DNA of 64,000 nt from ZYF759 sp046297455 (lineage in GTDB: Bacteria > Pseudomonadota > Alphaproteobacteria > Rhizobiales > Rhizobiaceae). The translations under genes and the position numbers were made by a program. Positions 36,681 to 46,277 of this stretch are shown one piece after another (position 1 is the stretch's first letter; the number at the start of each line of letters is the position of its first letter). The notes under the pieces were generated by a model that made no database searches, was not told the DNA's origin, and was given only the letters and a program-made list of their open reading frames with translations. The DNA lies in contig JBKBIT010000001.1 in assembly GCA_046297455.1 (NCBI GenBank), forward strand, positions 124,001 through 188,000. The letters run 5' to 3'.

Positions 36681-38225
36681 TCACTGAGGCGGTGCAAATA
36701 CCGGGCGATACGTCCTGGCGCATGTGTCGTCGATCTTCTCCAAAGGTGCTTCGAGGAAGTTCGCGGTAATCGCTTGGGCGCAAATGCTTGTGCCGAAAAT
36801 GTCGTGGGCCATGCCGCGAAGGGAAACCAATTGCCCATTGGCCAGGGTCTCATGGGCCTTTTGCGCCCATGAGGTAGGGGTGAGCGGATCCATGTCTCCC
36901 GTGAGGATCAGCGCGGGAATGTCACTGGTCACCGGCTCGTAGAAATCCGGGTCGACCGGGGATACGCCAGTTGCCTCGCATGCTGCGCCGTAGGAGCTGA
37001 CTGACGTGTCCTCCACATAGAGCGCAGGGTCCCTTGCCGCTGCCGCCGTCATGATAGCGGCGTCAAAGGCAGGCACATCCTCCCGGCAGCGGACGGCCAC
37101 ATGCATGACCAGCGCCATGCCGTAGTCGTCGTCCTGGAGGCTGTTCTGGAAAATCCGGGCAACCTCGTCGTCGTTGAGGCTGAGGCGGCCATCTACCATG
37201 CGGGACAATTCGTGGATGTAGCGCGCGACCGGTTCCGCGCTGTTGGAGAAGTTCATGTGGGCATAAAGGCCGTTGACCACGTCCGGCCATCCCACGGTCA
37301 CGCGCTGTAGTTGGCCGTCGGCCGAGGGGCGCAGGTAGATGTCCATACCTTCCTCTGACAGATGCGCGCGAATCTTCTCCAAATGCGCTTTCAGATCCCC
37401 GAACTCGTCATCGCAGTAGCGATCCGCTGCGCAATCGGCAAACAGTTGCTCGAACAGCCTTGCCCTGTTCTCCGCAAAGTCGCGGTCATAGTGGGGCGAG
37501 AGTGCCTGGGGAGAGTTGATGACGGCTGCGCGAATGCCGTCAGGATCGATCCGCATCGCATCCTGCACCACGCGGCCGCCATATGACGTGCCGTGGAGGT
37601 TCCACTGCCGGATACCGAGACCCTTGCGGATCGCCACCAGGTCATACACTGCGGAGCGCGTGTCGAAGGCGTTGAAGTCGACGCCGCGCTCCAGCCACTC
37701 CGATATGCACTGGGTCAGGCGTTCCTCGACGGACGTTGCCGGGGAAAGCTCTGGATCGTTGAGGCGATTGTCGTCGATCTCCAGCGCGCTTGCCGTCTCG
37801 CAATTCAGGCTCGGTTCGGAAGCGCCCGTACCGCGCTGGTCGATCATGATGATGCCACGGTGCCGCCGGAGGTGAAGAGCGGTGGCAACCCCTGGCAGCA
37901 TGGCGCTGGCGGCTTGGCCGGGACCACCGGCAATGATCACCAGCGGATTCGGGTCTTCGGCAGAAACGAAATTCTGGAGCCCGGTGATGGCCAAGGTAAG
38001 CCGAGGGGCATCTTCGGGCAGGGTTCCGTCTTCCCTGACGTCCGAATAGTGCATGGGAACGGTCGCCTGGAAGCAAGCCGCGGCATCGCCGCGAAAGGCA
38101 GTGAAGGGACATTCGACGGGCGTGATAGGCGCCACATATGATGTCTCCCAGCCACCGCCTGGCGAGGCATGCGCCGAGGTGGCCCCCAAGAGCAGCGCGA
38201 AACCCATGAAAAAGCGCGCACCCAT
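36681..38225 (-). CDS. secreted alpha/beta hydrolase (TAP/proline iminopeptidase-like)
   Basis: A 514-aa exported hydrolase with a signal peptide (FFMGFALLLGATSAHA). The ATG at 38225 has GGAGG five bases upstream. The catalytic triad is Ser in HGTSYGG (near 214), Asp in TGDMDPLTP and His in GMAHDIFG; the oxyanion loop is IAGGPGQAAS and the family motif DQRGTGAS follows. Tripeptidyl-aminopeptidase-like enzymes release N-terminal peptides or proline, but esterases share the fold. Several Cys pairs (CPF, ACF, YCDD, CAAD) fit a periplasmic location. It stands alone between the amidase operon and the uxuA operon. Confidence 0.82.
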   Translation of the reverse strand: MGARFFMGFALLLGATSAHASPGGGWETSYVAPITPVECPFTAFRGDAAACFQATVPMHYSDVREDGTLPEDAPRLTLAITGLQNFVSAEDPNPLVIIAGGPGQAASAMLPGVATALHLRRHRGIIMIDQRGTGASEPSLNCETASALEIDDNRLNDPELSPATSVEERLTQCISEWLERGVDFNAFDTRSAVYDLVAIRKGLGIRQWNLHGTSYGGRVVQDAMRIDPDGIRAAVINSPQALSPHYDRDFAENRARLFEQLFADCAADRYCDDEFGDLKAHLEKIRAHLSEEGMDIYLRPSADGQLQRVTVGWPDVVNGLYAHMNFSNSAEPVARYIHELSRMVDGRLSLNDDEVARIFQNSLQDDDYGMALVMHVAVRCREDVPAFDAAIMTAAAARDPALYVEDTSVSSYGAACEATGVSPVDPDFYEPVTSDIPALILTGDMDPLTPTSWAQKAHETLANGQLVSLRGMAHDIFGTSICAQAITANFLEAPLEKIDDTCARTYRPVFAPPQ

Positions 38226-38303
38226 CGTTCCCTCCGTTTCCTGATCTCGGAAGGCACGCAATCAACTCGGGATTGATATTCCCTTAAGGCGACACTCTAC
38301 CAA

Positions 38304-38328
38304 TAGTCGCCGCATTCCGCGGCGACTA
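38304..38328 (-). terminator. hairpin downstream of uxuA
   Basis: Ten-base perfect arms, TAGTCGCCGC and GCGGCGACTA, around ATTCC, 23 bases after the uxuA stop. No U-run follows, so it could be a factor-assisted terminator or an mRNA-end stabiliser for the leftward sugar-acid operon. Confidence 0.5.
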
Positions 38329-38351
38329 CGGGACCTGGCAGGCGAGAAAGA

Positions 38352-39575
38352 CTACAGGCGGATCAACCGATAGGCGCCGGATGCCTTCAGCGCCCGCTCC
38401 ACCCCGCGCAGTTCCGCCAAGCCCCTCAATCGACCGACGAGAGGATAGCCCGGCTGGCCGTTGCGGGTCACGTCGTCGGCGATCTCCTGGCCGTGATCGG
38501 GGCGCATGGGGATCTGTGCATTCGGCAAACCTTCCGTTTCGCGCCGCTGCTCTTCGCGCAGGACTGCGGCGATCAGCGCCACCATGTCGACGTCGCCCTC
38601 CAGATGTTCGGCCTCATGGAAGGAGCCGGCAATGGCGGACGAATCGCGGCTGACATTGCGCAGGTGCAGGAAATGTACCTTAGGCGCGAAGCGCTCCATC
38701 ATCGCTGGCAGGTCATTGTCGGGCCGCGCGCCGAGCGAGCCTGAACATAGCGTCATTCCCGAAGAAGGGCTGTCCACGGCATCGAGGATCGAGGCGTAGT
38801 CTTCGTCCGTCGACATCACCCTCGGCAGCCCGAGCAGCGGGAAGGGCGGATCGTCGGGATGACAGCAGAGCCGCACGCCGACCTCCTCTGCCGTCGGCAC
38901 GACCTGTTCGAGAAAGTCGATGAAATGCTGGCGCAGGCGGTCGGGAGAGATGCTGCCATATTCGGCGAGGTGTTCTCGTACGCGAGCCATGTCCATGGAC
39001 TCTGTCGAGCCGGGCAGGCCCATGGTGATGGCATCGGCGAGGGCCTGCCGGGCGGTTTCGTCCATGGATGCCGCGCGGCAACCTGCCTCTTCCAGAACCT
39101 CGGGCTCGAAGGAGTCGCTGGCTCCCGGCCGCTTGAGGATGTGGATGTCGAAGGCGGCGAAATCGACGATATCGAATCGCATGCAGGTCGCGCCGGAGGG
39201 AACCCGCCAGCGTAGCTCTGTGCGAGTCCAGTCGAGGACAGGCATGAAATTATAGCAGATCGTGTCGATGCCTGCCGCAGCGAGGTTTCGCAGCGAGGTC
39301 TTGTAGGCTTCGATATGCGCGCGCCAGTCGCCTTTCTGCTTCTTGATATCCTCGCTGACAGGCAGGCTCTCCACCACCTCCCAAGCGATGCCCGAGGGCG
39401 TGCCATCGGCGCAATTTGCGACCTCGCGCTGCCGCCGCGCAATTTCCTCGGCTGTCCAGACCATACCGTTCGGTACGTGGTGGAGCGCAGTGACGACGCC
39501 CGTCGCGCCGGCCTGCACGACATTCTGGATGCTGACAGGGTCGCGCGGACCAAACCAGCGCCAGGTTTGCTTCAT
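38352..39575 (-). CDS. uxuA: D-mannonate dehydratase
   Basis: A 407-aa UxuA-family enzyme that converts D-mannonate to 2-keto-3-deoxygluconate. Diagnostic segments are HPDDPPFPLLGLPRVMSTDEDY, SGMTLCSGSLGARPDNDL and HFLHLRNVSRD, with the start MKQTWRWFGPRDPVS. The ATG at 39575 overlaps the upstream oxidoreductase stop by ATGA; a longer in-frame reading upstream lies inside that gene. With two dehydrogenases and a TRAP importer on the same strand it indicates uptake and breakdown of a hexuronate- or aldonate-like acid. Confidence 0.9.
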   Translation of the reverse strand: MKQTWRWFGPRDPVSIQNVVQAGATGVVTALHHVPNGMVWTAEEIARRQREVANCADGTPSGIAWEVVESLPVSEDIKKQKGDWRAHIEAYKTSLRNLAAAGIDTICYNFMPVLDWTRTELRWRVPSGATCMRFDIVDFAAFDIHILKRPGASDSFEPEVLEEAGCRAASMDETARQALADAITMGLPGSTESMDMARVREHLAEYGSISPDRLRQHFIDFLEQVVPTAEEVGVRLCCHPDDPPFPLLGLPRVMSTDEDYASILDAVDSPSSGMTLCSGSLGARPDNDLPAMMERFAPKVHFLHLRNVSRDSSAIAGSFHEAEHLEGDVDMVALIAAVLREEQRRETEGLPNAQIPMRPDHGQEIADDVTRNGQPGYPLVGRLRGLAELRGVERALKASGAYRLIRL

Positions 39576-40597
39576 GATGCGCCTCCCGCCCGTCTCGCCG
39601 TTTGCTGGGCCACGATCGCAAGCCGGGTCACATTGAGCGCGTGGCCATCCGGCATCGCGGTGGACGATCGCTGGCGCACATCGTCGAGGAAGGCGGCGAA
39701 GTAGGTCAGCTTCTCTGCGCTGGCGTCGATGTGGCGCACGCCGTTCCGGTCGCTGATGAAGATATGGTCGGAGCCTTCCCGACCGCCGATATCGATATAT
39801 TTGCGCAATTCGATGGTGCCCTCGGTGCCCAGCAGGAAAAGCCGTCCGTCTCCCCAGGTCGGCAGGCCGTCCGGGGTGAACCAGTCGACCCGGATGAAGC
39901 CCCGCGCATGACCGCCATCGAGCAGCAATTCGCCGTAGTCCTCGAAGCCGGGAACATCCGGCAGGCCGCGATTGGCGACGAAGGACGAGACAATCCGCGC
40001 GTCGGATGACCCGGAAAAATGCAGGAACTGGTCGATCTGGTGCGAAGCAATGTCGGTCAGAATGCCGCCGAACGCCTCCGGCTCGAAAAACCATGAAGGT
40101 CGGATGGCGCGGTTCAGCCTGTGAGGCCCGAGGCCGACCGTCTGTATCACGCTGCCGATGGCTCCCTCTGCCACCAGGCGCGAGGCGGCCACGCAGGCCG
40201 GCACCACGAAGCGTTCCGAAAAGCAGATCGAGAAGATGCGCCCCGTCTCGCGTACCGCCTGCTCGATCTCCGCAACCTGGGCAAGACTGATCGCGCCCGG
40301 CTTGTCGACCATGACGTCCTTGCCCGCGCGCATCGCCCGGATGGCGATGGAAGGCCGGTCGCGCGGTATTGCCGCGCAGACGACGATATCGATCGATCGG
40401 TCGTTGAAAAGGCGCTCCCGCTCGACCGGATCCAACGTCGGGAAGCGTTCACGAAACCCTTCCAGCACGCGCGGATCGCTGGTTTGCGGGCAGTAACCGG
40501 CGCATTCGGCGCCCGCTGCGATGAGTTCGCCTACGAGATGATAGATATGGCGGTGATCGAGACCAATGGCGGCGAAACGAAGCGGCCGGTCGGTCAT
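39572..40597 (-). CDS. Gfo/Idh/MocA-family oxidoreductase 1
   Basis: A 341-aa enzyme with an N-terminal Rossmann start (RFAAIGLDHRHIYHLVGELI) in which the dinucleotide motif is degenerate (GLDHRH). The active-site EKP is replaced by DKP (MVDKPGAIS). These enzymes oxidise or reduce a sugar or inositol hydroxyl with NAD(P). It overlaps both neighbours by four bases. It and the next protein may act as successive dehydrogenases feeding UxuA. Confidence 0.85.
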   Translation of the reverse strand: MTDRPLRFAAIGLDHRHIYHLVGELIAAGAECAGYCPQTSDPRVLEGFRERFPTLDPVERERLFNDRSIDIVVCAAIPRDRPSIAIRAMRAGKDVMVDKPGAISLAQVAEIEQAVRETGRIFSICFSERFVVPACVAASRLVAEGAIGSVIQTVGLGPHRLNRAIRPSWFFEPEAFGGILTDIASHQIDQFLHFSGSSDARIVSSFVANRGLPDVPGFEDYGELLLDGGHARGFIRVDWFTPDGLPTWGDGRLFLLGTEGTIELRKYIDIGGREGSDHIFISDRNGVRHIDASAEKLTYFAAFLDDVRQRSSTAMPDGHALNVTRLAIVAQQTARRAGGAS

Positions 40598-41625
40598 GAC
40601 GCTACCCTGGTCGGCATGCCGGTGCGGCCGGTCTCGATCAGCGCGTCGATCAGACGATGCACCTTGAGCGCTTCTTCTCCGGTGACCCTCGGTTCGCGGC
40701 CTTCGCGGATCGCGTCGACGAAATCCTCCATCACGGCGCGGTGGTAGTCATGCGGAAAGGCCATCGGATCGGCGCCGGTGCCGCCTGCCGAATTGTCCGG
40801 CGCGATCTCCTCGCGGCGACCGTCCTGGAACTGGACCAGGAGTTCGGTACCGCGCAGGAGGGCGGTGCCCTTCTCGCAGGTCAGCACGATTTCTTCGAGG
40901 AAGCCGGGATAGGCTGCCGTTGTTGCGTCGATCGTGCCGAAGGCGCCACTGGAAAAGCGCGCCGCCGCGCACACCATGTCCTCCGTTTCCATGCGGTGCA
41001 CCGGTGTCGTGGTCGCAAAGCCGGTGACTTCCTCGATCCGTCCGGCCAGGCTCAGCATCAAGTCGAGCGTGTGGATGCCTTGCGAAATCAATACTCCGCC
41101 GCCGTCGCGCGCGAAGGAGCCCCGGCCGGGTTCGTCATAATAGCTCTGCGGCCGCCACAGCCGGATGATGGTCGAGCAGCCGACGATGCCGCCGAGTTCG
41201 CCTGCATTCAGGAGTTCGGCAAGCCGCATGCCGGCCGGGCGGAAGCGGTGCTGCAGCACGACCCCGAGCGTGACACCCGCCGCGCGGCAGGCGTGGACGA
41301 GTTCTTCCGCCTTGGCCGTCGTGATGTCGAGCGGCTTTTCCATCAGCACGTGCTTGCCGGCAGCTGCACATTGCCTGGCGATGTCGCGATGGGTGTTAGC
41401 CGGGGTGAAGACGGCCAACGCCTCCACGCTGTCGTCATTCAGAATGGTATCGAGACTGTCGCAGGTCGGGAAGGGAAAACGCTCCGCAAAGGCCTCTCGC
41501 CGCGAGGCACTGGGGCTGAAGGCGTGAACGACCTCGACCTTGTCCGCCAGGTCCACCAGCCCGCGTGCATGGGGCGTGACCGCCATGCCCAAGCCCACGA
41601 TCGCAAAACGCGTCCTGCTCACCAC
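40594..41625 (-). CDS. Gfo/Idh/MocA-family oxidoreductase 2
   Basis: A 343-aa oxidoreductase with Rossmann motif GLGMAVTPHARGL, the catalytic Lys in LMEKPLDIT and the C-terminal substrate domain with GGGVLISQGIHTLDLML. It is more canonical than its neighbour. It lies 38 bp after the TRAP permease gene, so the transporter and dehydrogenase genes share a transcript. Confidence 0.87.
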   Translation of the reverse strand: MVSRTRFAIVGLGMAVTPHARGLVDLADKVEVVHAFSPSASRREAFAERFPFPTCDSLDTILNDDSVEALAVFTPANTHRDIARQCAAAGKHVLMEKPLDITTAKAEELVHACRAAGVTLGVVLQHRFRPAGMRLAELLNAGELGGIVGCSTIIRLWRPQSYYDEPGRGSFARDGGGVLISQGIHTLDLMLSLAGRIEEVTGFATTTPVHRMETEDMVCAAARFSSGAFGTIDATTAAYPGFLEEIVLTCEKGTALLRGTELLVQFQDGRREEIAPDNSAGGTGADPMAFPHDYHRAVMEDFVDAIREGREPRVTGEEALKVHRLIDALIETGRTGMPTRVAS

Positions 41626-41663
41626 TTATGCTCCCCGTCTTGTTGTCGATGTGTTTCGAGATG

Positions 41664-43541
41664 TCATGGGCCGAACCACGAGACGGGCAACATGGTCAAT
41701 GCTGGTACGAAAGCCACCAGAAGAAGCACGCCGATCAGCACAAGGACGAAGGGGATGACCGCCCGGAATGTTTCGGCCTGGTTGGCTCCCCCGACCCGCG
41801 CCGTGGTGAACACCAGCACGCCGAGCGGCGGGGTGAGTGCGCCGATGACCAGGTTCATAACTATGACGATGCCGAAATGGATCGGGTCTATGCCGGCAGC
41901 CACCACCAGCGGCACCAGGATCGGCACGAGAATGACGAGTGCGGCGATCATTTCCATGAACAGCCCGACGATGAGCAGGAACAGGAGAATAAGCAGCAGC
42001 AGCAGGGTCGGCTGGGCGACGAGCGTGCCCAGTTGCAGGGCGATCTTTTGCGGGACCTGCTCGAATGCCAGGATCCAGGCAAATGGCGCGGCGACCGCGA
42101 TGATGATGGCGATGACGACCGTATCCTGGACGGCCTCGCGTATCGCCTCGACAAGGTTTCGCGTGGTCAGCTTGCGATAGAGAAACGCCCCGCACAGGAT
42201 GGCGTAGAAAAAGGTCATCACGCCTGCTTCGGTTGCGGTGAACATGCCGAACCGCACGCCGCCGACGATGAAGACGGGAAGCAGGAGTGCCGGAATGGCC
42301 AGTGAGACCGACGACATGCGCTGAGACAGCGAAGCCTTGGGCATGTCGCCGCCATAGCCGCGAAGGCGCGAGACCAGATAGACCATCACCATGAGCGTTG
42401 CCGCCACCAGCAGTCCCGGTACGATCGTGGCGACGAAGATCGCGCCGACGGAGACCGAGGCGAGGGCGGCGTAGATGATGAGACCCAGGCTTGGCGGAAT
42501 CAGGTTTGCCAGGATCGAGGATGCGGCCGTTAGGGCCGAGCTGAAAGGCCGGCCATAGCCGCGTCTGGCCCTCTCCGGGACCAGCAGCTTGGCAATGGTG
42601 GAGGCGTCCGCCGTCGACGAGCCGGACACGCCGGCCAGCATCGTGTTGGTCACGACATTGGCCTGTCCCAGCCCGCCGCGCATGTGGCCGACAAGTTGCA
42701 TGGCAAGATCGACCAGGCGCGGCGTGATGCCGCCGGCATTCATCGCTGCCGCCGCCATGATGAAGAAGGGTATGGCAAGCAGCGTGAAGGAATTCAGCGA
42801 CGCCGCCATGTTCTGCGAGATGGTGACGAGCAGGATCTGGCTCATCGGCGCAAAAGCCGCGAAGGCGCCGAAGGCGAGCGCGAAGGCAACCGGCACGCCG
42901 ATCACGATGCCCGTCAGGCCGACCGCGATGAGCACGAAAGCGACGCTGCCCTGGCCGTAAAGGCTGGCCCCGCCATAGCGGATGGCGAGATAGATCAGGA
43001 GCCCGGCCGCCACGGCGCCGGCGCCCTGGAGCAGCGTCCGGCCGGCTTTCGGCCAGACGAGGAAGAACAGGTTGAGCGCGCCGCCGACGGGGACGGCCAG
43101 GAAGAAATACTTCATCGGCCACTGGAGCGCCGGAGACGCCGCAATCGCGCGGTTTACGTAATCCATGCCGTGGATGACGAAGACGATACTCGCCGCCGCC
43201 ATGATTGAACGATGGAAGAAGGTGAGCGCGGCCTGTCCGCGGGGCGGCAGGCTGCGCAGGACGATGTCGATGGAGATGTGGGAATCGCGGCCGGTGGCGA
43301 TCGCCATGCCGAGAAAGACGGCCCAGGCAAAGACCCAGGTGGCGAGTTCCTCCGGCCAGGGCAATCCCGACCGGAAGCCATAGCGCAGCACGACCTGCAG
43401 CCCGGCGACCCCAACCGCCACAAGCATGAGCGCCACGCAGATCGTCTCCAGAATACGGTCGACGAGGAGCGCAAGGCCCGCTGTGGGCTTTCCGGAAGCC
43501 GCATTGGGCAATGCGGCTTCCGTCTCGGCATGTCCATTCAT
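41664..43541 (-). CDS. TRAP transporter fused permease (DctQ-DctM)
   Basis: A 625-aa membrane protein fusing the small DctQ-like subunit (about 1-175, four helices, with LPWPEELATWVFAWAVFLG) to the large DctM-like subunit (about 190-625, roughly twelve helices, with VSGSSTADASTIAKLLVP and LIPPSLGLIIY). It imports organic acids with sodium. The fused form is a minority architecture. It overlaps no neighbour but lies 10 bp after the binding-protein gene. Confidence 0.9.
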   Translation of the reverse strand: MNGHAETEAALPNAASGKPTAGLALLVDRILETICVALMLVAVGVAGLQVVLRYGFRSGLPWPEELATWVFAWAVFLGMAIATGRDSHISIDIVLRSLPPRGQAALTFFHRSIMAAASIVFVIHGMDYVNRAIAASPALQWPMKYFFLAVPVGGALNLFFLVWPKAGRTLLQGAGAVAAGLLIYLAIRYGGASLYGQGSVAFVLIAVGLTGIVIGVPVAFALAFGAFAAFAPMSQILLVTISQNMAASLNSFTLLAIPFFIMAAAAMNAGGITPRLVDLAMQLVGHMRGGLGQANVVTNTMLAGVSGSSTADASTIAKLLVPERARRGYGRPFSSALTAASSILANLIPPSLGLIIYAALASVSVGAIFVATIVPGLLVAATLMVMVYLVSRLRGYGGDMPKASLSQRMSSVSLAIPALLLPVFIVGGVRFGMFTATEAGVMTFFYAILCGAFLYRKLTTRNLVEAIREAVQDTVVIAIIIAVAAPFAWILAFEQVPQKIALQLGTLVAQPTLLLLLILLFLLIVGLFMEMIAALVILVPILVPLVVAAGIDPIHFGIVIVMNLVIGALTPPLGVLVFTTARVGGANQAETFRAVIPFVLVLIGVLLLVAFVPALTMLPVSWFGP

Positions 43542-43551
43542 GTAAGTCTAC

Positions 43552-44586
43552 TCAGCCGAGGGCGAGAATCGCCTGGATCATTTCAGCCGTTTCGGGGCTC
43601 TTGGACCCGAACTCGTCGAACAGCGCGGCGGTCTTTTCCTCCATGTCGCCCAACTGGTCGGCCGGGAGCTGAACCACCTCGACGCCTTCGCCCTGCAATT
43701 GCACGAGCGTCTCGTCGGCCATGGCACGGTTGACGCGCCTCTGCTCGGCGAATGCCTCCTTGGCGGTCTCGCGCACCATGGGAGCCAGATCGTCCGGCAG
43801 GCTGTCCAGCCACGCGGCGTTGACGCGGACGGCCTTGGGCAGGAACCAGTGGCCGGTTAGGGTGAGGTGGTTGGCCTGCTCGTGGAACTTGAAGCCGACA
43901 ATCGAGAAGACGTCGGATTCGATCGCATCGATTATGCCGGTGGAAAGGGCCGAATATTGCTCGCTATAGGGCAGCGGCGTGGGCGCGGTTCCCAGCATCT
44001 CCCAGAAATCCACCCAGATGCGAAGCTGGGGAACACGGATCTTCAGCCCCGAGAGATCAGCAAGCGATGCTACCGGTCGCTTCGACAATATGTGTCGGAA
44101 GCCGGTCTCGCCATAGGCAACGAATTCGACGCCGGTCTTTTCGCGCGCGATGTCGGAGCAGCGCTGGCCGAGGTCGCCCTGCAGCACCGCGTCGACATGC
44201 TCCGCGCTTTTGTAGATGAAGCCGGGCGCCCCCCCAAAGGCGGCGATCTCGGGTGCGATGGCCTCTTCCATGTCGGGGCCGGCGGTGGTCACCTGGATGG
44301 TGCCGATGCGGCTGCCCTCGATCAGTTCGGCAAGGCCGCCCAGCTGGGCGGCGGGGAAGTGCTGGGCGTCGATGCGGCCTTCGCTTCTCTCATTGAGCAT
44401 TTGTGCCCATGCCTCGAAGGCCTTGGTGATCGGTGTGCCAATGCCTTCGGTGTGAGCGATCTTGCACTCGAAGGTCTGCTGAGCGAAGCCCCTGGTGACA
44501 ATTGCCGGCATGGCCAGCGCGGCGGCACCGGCCTTCATGAACTGCCGGCGGCTTACTTCGGTCCTCAGAAAATTGCGTGAATTCAT
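43552..44586 (-). CDS. TRAP transporter substrate-binding protein (DctP family)
   Basis: A 344-aa periplasmic protein with a twin-arginine-type leader (SRRQFMKAGAAALAMP, cleavage after GFAQ). The fold segments GETGFRHILSKRPV, DLSGLKIRVPQLRIWVDFWEMLG and the P-loop Arg that holds the ligand carboxylate fit DctP proteins. The ATG at 44586 has GGGAGG eight bases upstream. It is the first gene of the leftward sugar-acid operon, facing the GntR gene. Confidence 0.88.
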   Translation of the reverse strand: MNSRNFLRTEVSRRQFMKAGAAALAMPAIVTRGFAQQTFECKIAHTEGIGTPITKAFEAWAQMLNERSEGRIDAQHFPAAQLGGLAELIEGSRIGTIQVTTAGPDMEEAIAPEIAAFGGAPGFIYKSAEHVDAVLQGDLGQRCSDIAREKTGVEFVAYGETGFRHILSKRPVASLADLSGLKIRVPQLRIWVDFWEMLGTAPTPLPYSEQYSALSTGIIDAIESDVFSIVGFKFHEQANHLTLTGHWFLPKAVRVNAAWLDSLPDDLAPMVRETAKEAFAEQRRVNRAMADETLVQLQGEGVEVVQLPADQLGDMEEKTAALFDEFGSKSPETAEMIQAILALG

Positions 44587-44650
44587 CCTCTCATCCTCCC
44601 AATACGGTGCTTGCCGGATTTGCGCCTCCCGAACCCGATAGCAATTCCCA

Positions 44651-44685
44651 GTATGGCACCATACCGGTATGATACAATCTGTATC
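44651..44685. promoter_or_regulatory. overlapping inverted repeats, likely GntR operator
   Basis: Three perfect inverted repeats are stacked: GTATGG-CA-CCATAC (44651-44664), the palindrome CATACCGGTATG (44660-44671) and GATACA-ATC-TGTATC (44671-44685). They share a GTAT/ATAC half-site and sit between the TRAP operon and the GntR gene, 42 bases before the GntR start. Confidence 0.65.
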
Positions 44686-44726
44686 CGCGTTGACAAGGCC
44701 GATTCTTGCTGACAGGAGCACAGGCT

Positions 44727-45455
44727 ATGGAATCCGAGCTTCGCCAAAGGGAACCGATCGCTCCGCAACTGGTCGCGATGCTGCGCCAGAGCATAGCCGA
44801 TATGCGGCTGCGCCCGGGCGACACGCTGTCGGAAAAGGACATTGCCGGGCGCTTCGGCGTCTCGCGTCAGCCAGTGCGGGAGGCCTTCATCAAGCTGTCT
44901 GAGGCCGGCCTGGTGGAGATCAGGCCGAGCCGCGGAACCTATGTCATGAAAATCTCCGTGCGCGAGGTAGCCAATGCGCGGCTCGTGCGCGAATCGATCG
45001 AGAGCGACCTCGCCAGGCATGCGGCCCGGCTTGCAAAGGCCGAACACCTTGCCCAGTTGCGCCGACTGATCGAGGATCAGAAGGTTGCCGCCGTCAACCA
45101 GGACTTCAAGCGCTTCAACGAGCGCGATGAGGCGTTCCACCGCACCATAGCAGACATTGTTCAGAGCGATTACGCCTGGAGGATCGTGGAGGCCGCTCGC
45201 TTCCAGACGGACAGGGTGCGTTTGCTCTCGTTGCCCTCTGCCTCGCCACTGCCGGTTTTGATCATGCAGCATGAGCAGATCCTCGATCGGTTGGAGGCGG
45301 GCGATGGCGACGGAGCCGCAAAAGCAATGCGCCGCCATCTGCGAGAAATCCTGCTTGCCCTGTCGCAGATCGCCGAAGAGAATCCCGAATTCTTTTCCGA
45401 TACCGAATTGCCTGAGCACACACGGGAACTGGTGCCGACTGGCGATACGCCCTAG
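44727..45455 (+). CDS. GntR-family regulator (FadR/FCD type)
   Basis: A 242-aa regulator with an N-terminal winged helix (LSEKDIAGRFGVSRQPVREAFIKLSEAGLVEI) and an FCD ligand domain with metal-type residues (DEAFHRTIAD ... MQHEQIL ... MRRHLRE). The ATG at 44727 has AGGAG eight bases upstream. It is divergent from the TRAP/UxuA operon, and FCD regulators of hexuronate pathways (UxuR, ExuR) bind the sugar acid; the same is inferred here. Confidence 0.9.
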   Translation: MESELRQREPIAPQLVAMLRQSIADMRLRPGDTLSEKDIAGRFGVSRQPVREAFIKLSEAGLVEIRPSRGTYVMKISVREVANARLVRESIESDLARHAARLAKAEHLAQLRRLIEDQKVAAVNQDFKRFNERDEAFHRTIADIVQSDYAWRIVEAARFQTDRVRLLSLPSASPLPVLIMQHEQILDRLEAGDGDGAAKAMRRHLREILLALSQIAEENPEFFSDTELPEHTRELVPTGDTP

Positions 45456-45565
45456 TGAGCCAGAAAGCCTTGAGGCAAAACTGACGACGACCAGTCGAGG
45501 CGGCTGCGAACGGCACGTTGCGCTGTGCTGAAGAATGCGCAGCAACATCTTTCGGCGGCCCGCGC

Positions 45566-46183
45566 TCAATCGGCGCGAACGGGAACCATCGTCGCGACGA
45601 CGCTGGCCACCCTGCGGGCCATCTCCGCGGCGGTTTCTTCTGGCCTGTCCTCGCGCAGCCAGCGCAGGATGAGCCACATGGTTCCGCTGGCCGTCGCCGT
45701 CAGGAGATCGTCCGAGCGCGCACCCTGCCGGCGGGCGGCCAGTTCGAAGGCATCAGACAGGTATCGGTCGGCGAGGAACGTGACCACCTCGTCGAGGAAA
45801 GGAGCGTTGCCGGCCTCTTCCAGCACGCGCAGATAAAAGCGTCTGTTTTCCTGAAGGTGCTCGATGACGGGCAGCGCCGTCTCGGTCACATCGTCGATTA
45901 TGGTGCCTGCGCTGATCTCGAAGCCCTCGGGAAACGGTTCCGGCATGGGGAAGGCGGCCGCCAGTCGCACCAGCGCCACCCGCCGTGCGGCGTCGGGAAC
46001 ATCGGTGAAGTGCTGGTAGAAGGTCGGTCGTGTCAGCCCCGCCGCCTTTACCAGCGCGTTGATGGAAATTTCCCGCAGCGGATGGACATCGATCAGTTCC
46101 AGGAGGGCGTCCTGGAGCGCCTTCAGGCTGCGCTGGAATCGTGGATCCGTTTCCCGGGGTTGGTTTTCGATCGTCTCAGGCAC
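45566..46183 (-). CDS. TetR-family regulator divergent from the P450 gene
   Basis: A 205-aa regulator with an N-terminal helix-turn-helix (ISINALVKAAGLTRPTFYQHFTD) and a C-terminal TetR ligand domain. The GTG at 46183 is the likely start; the in-frame ORF extends to 46546 only by reading across the P450 gene. It shares a 94-bp promoter region with the P450, a layout seen for CYP102-type enzymes whose repressor is displaced by fatty acids. Confidence 0.8.
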   Translation of the reverse strand: MPETIENQPRETDPRFQRSLKALQDALLELIDVHPLREISINALVKAAGLTRPTFYQHFTDVPDAARRVALVRLAAAFPMPEPFPEGFEISAGTIIDDVTETALPVIEHLQENRRFYLRVLEEAGNAPFLDEVVTFLADRYLSDAFELAARRQGARSDDLLTATASGTMWLILRWLREDRPEETAAEMARRVASVVATMVPVRAD

Positions 46184-46277
46184 TTTACAGCTCAATTGCG
46201 GATAACTATTTGACAGTTGTAAATTAGATGGCGCCGGAAATTCAGTCCAGTCGAACTCTTTCACCGAGGTGAGACCC

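Noticed and set aside
38284..38290. CTTAAGG near the start of the alpha/beta hydrolase gene as a third PmrA-type box
   Set aside because: Only one half-site is present, without the second CTTAAG at five-base spacing.
41626..43122. 498-aa minus-strand open frame overlapping the TRAP permease gene in another frame
   Set aside because: The correct frame (41664-43541) gives a complete DctQM fusion with membrane helices; this one is Arg/His-rich and has none.
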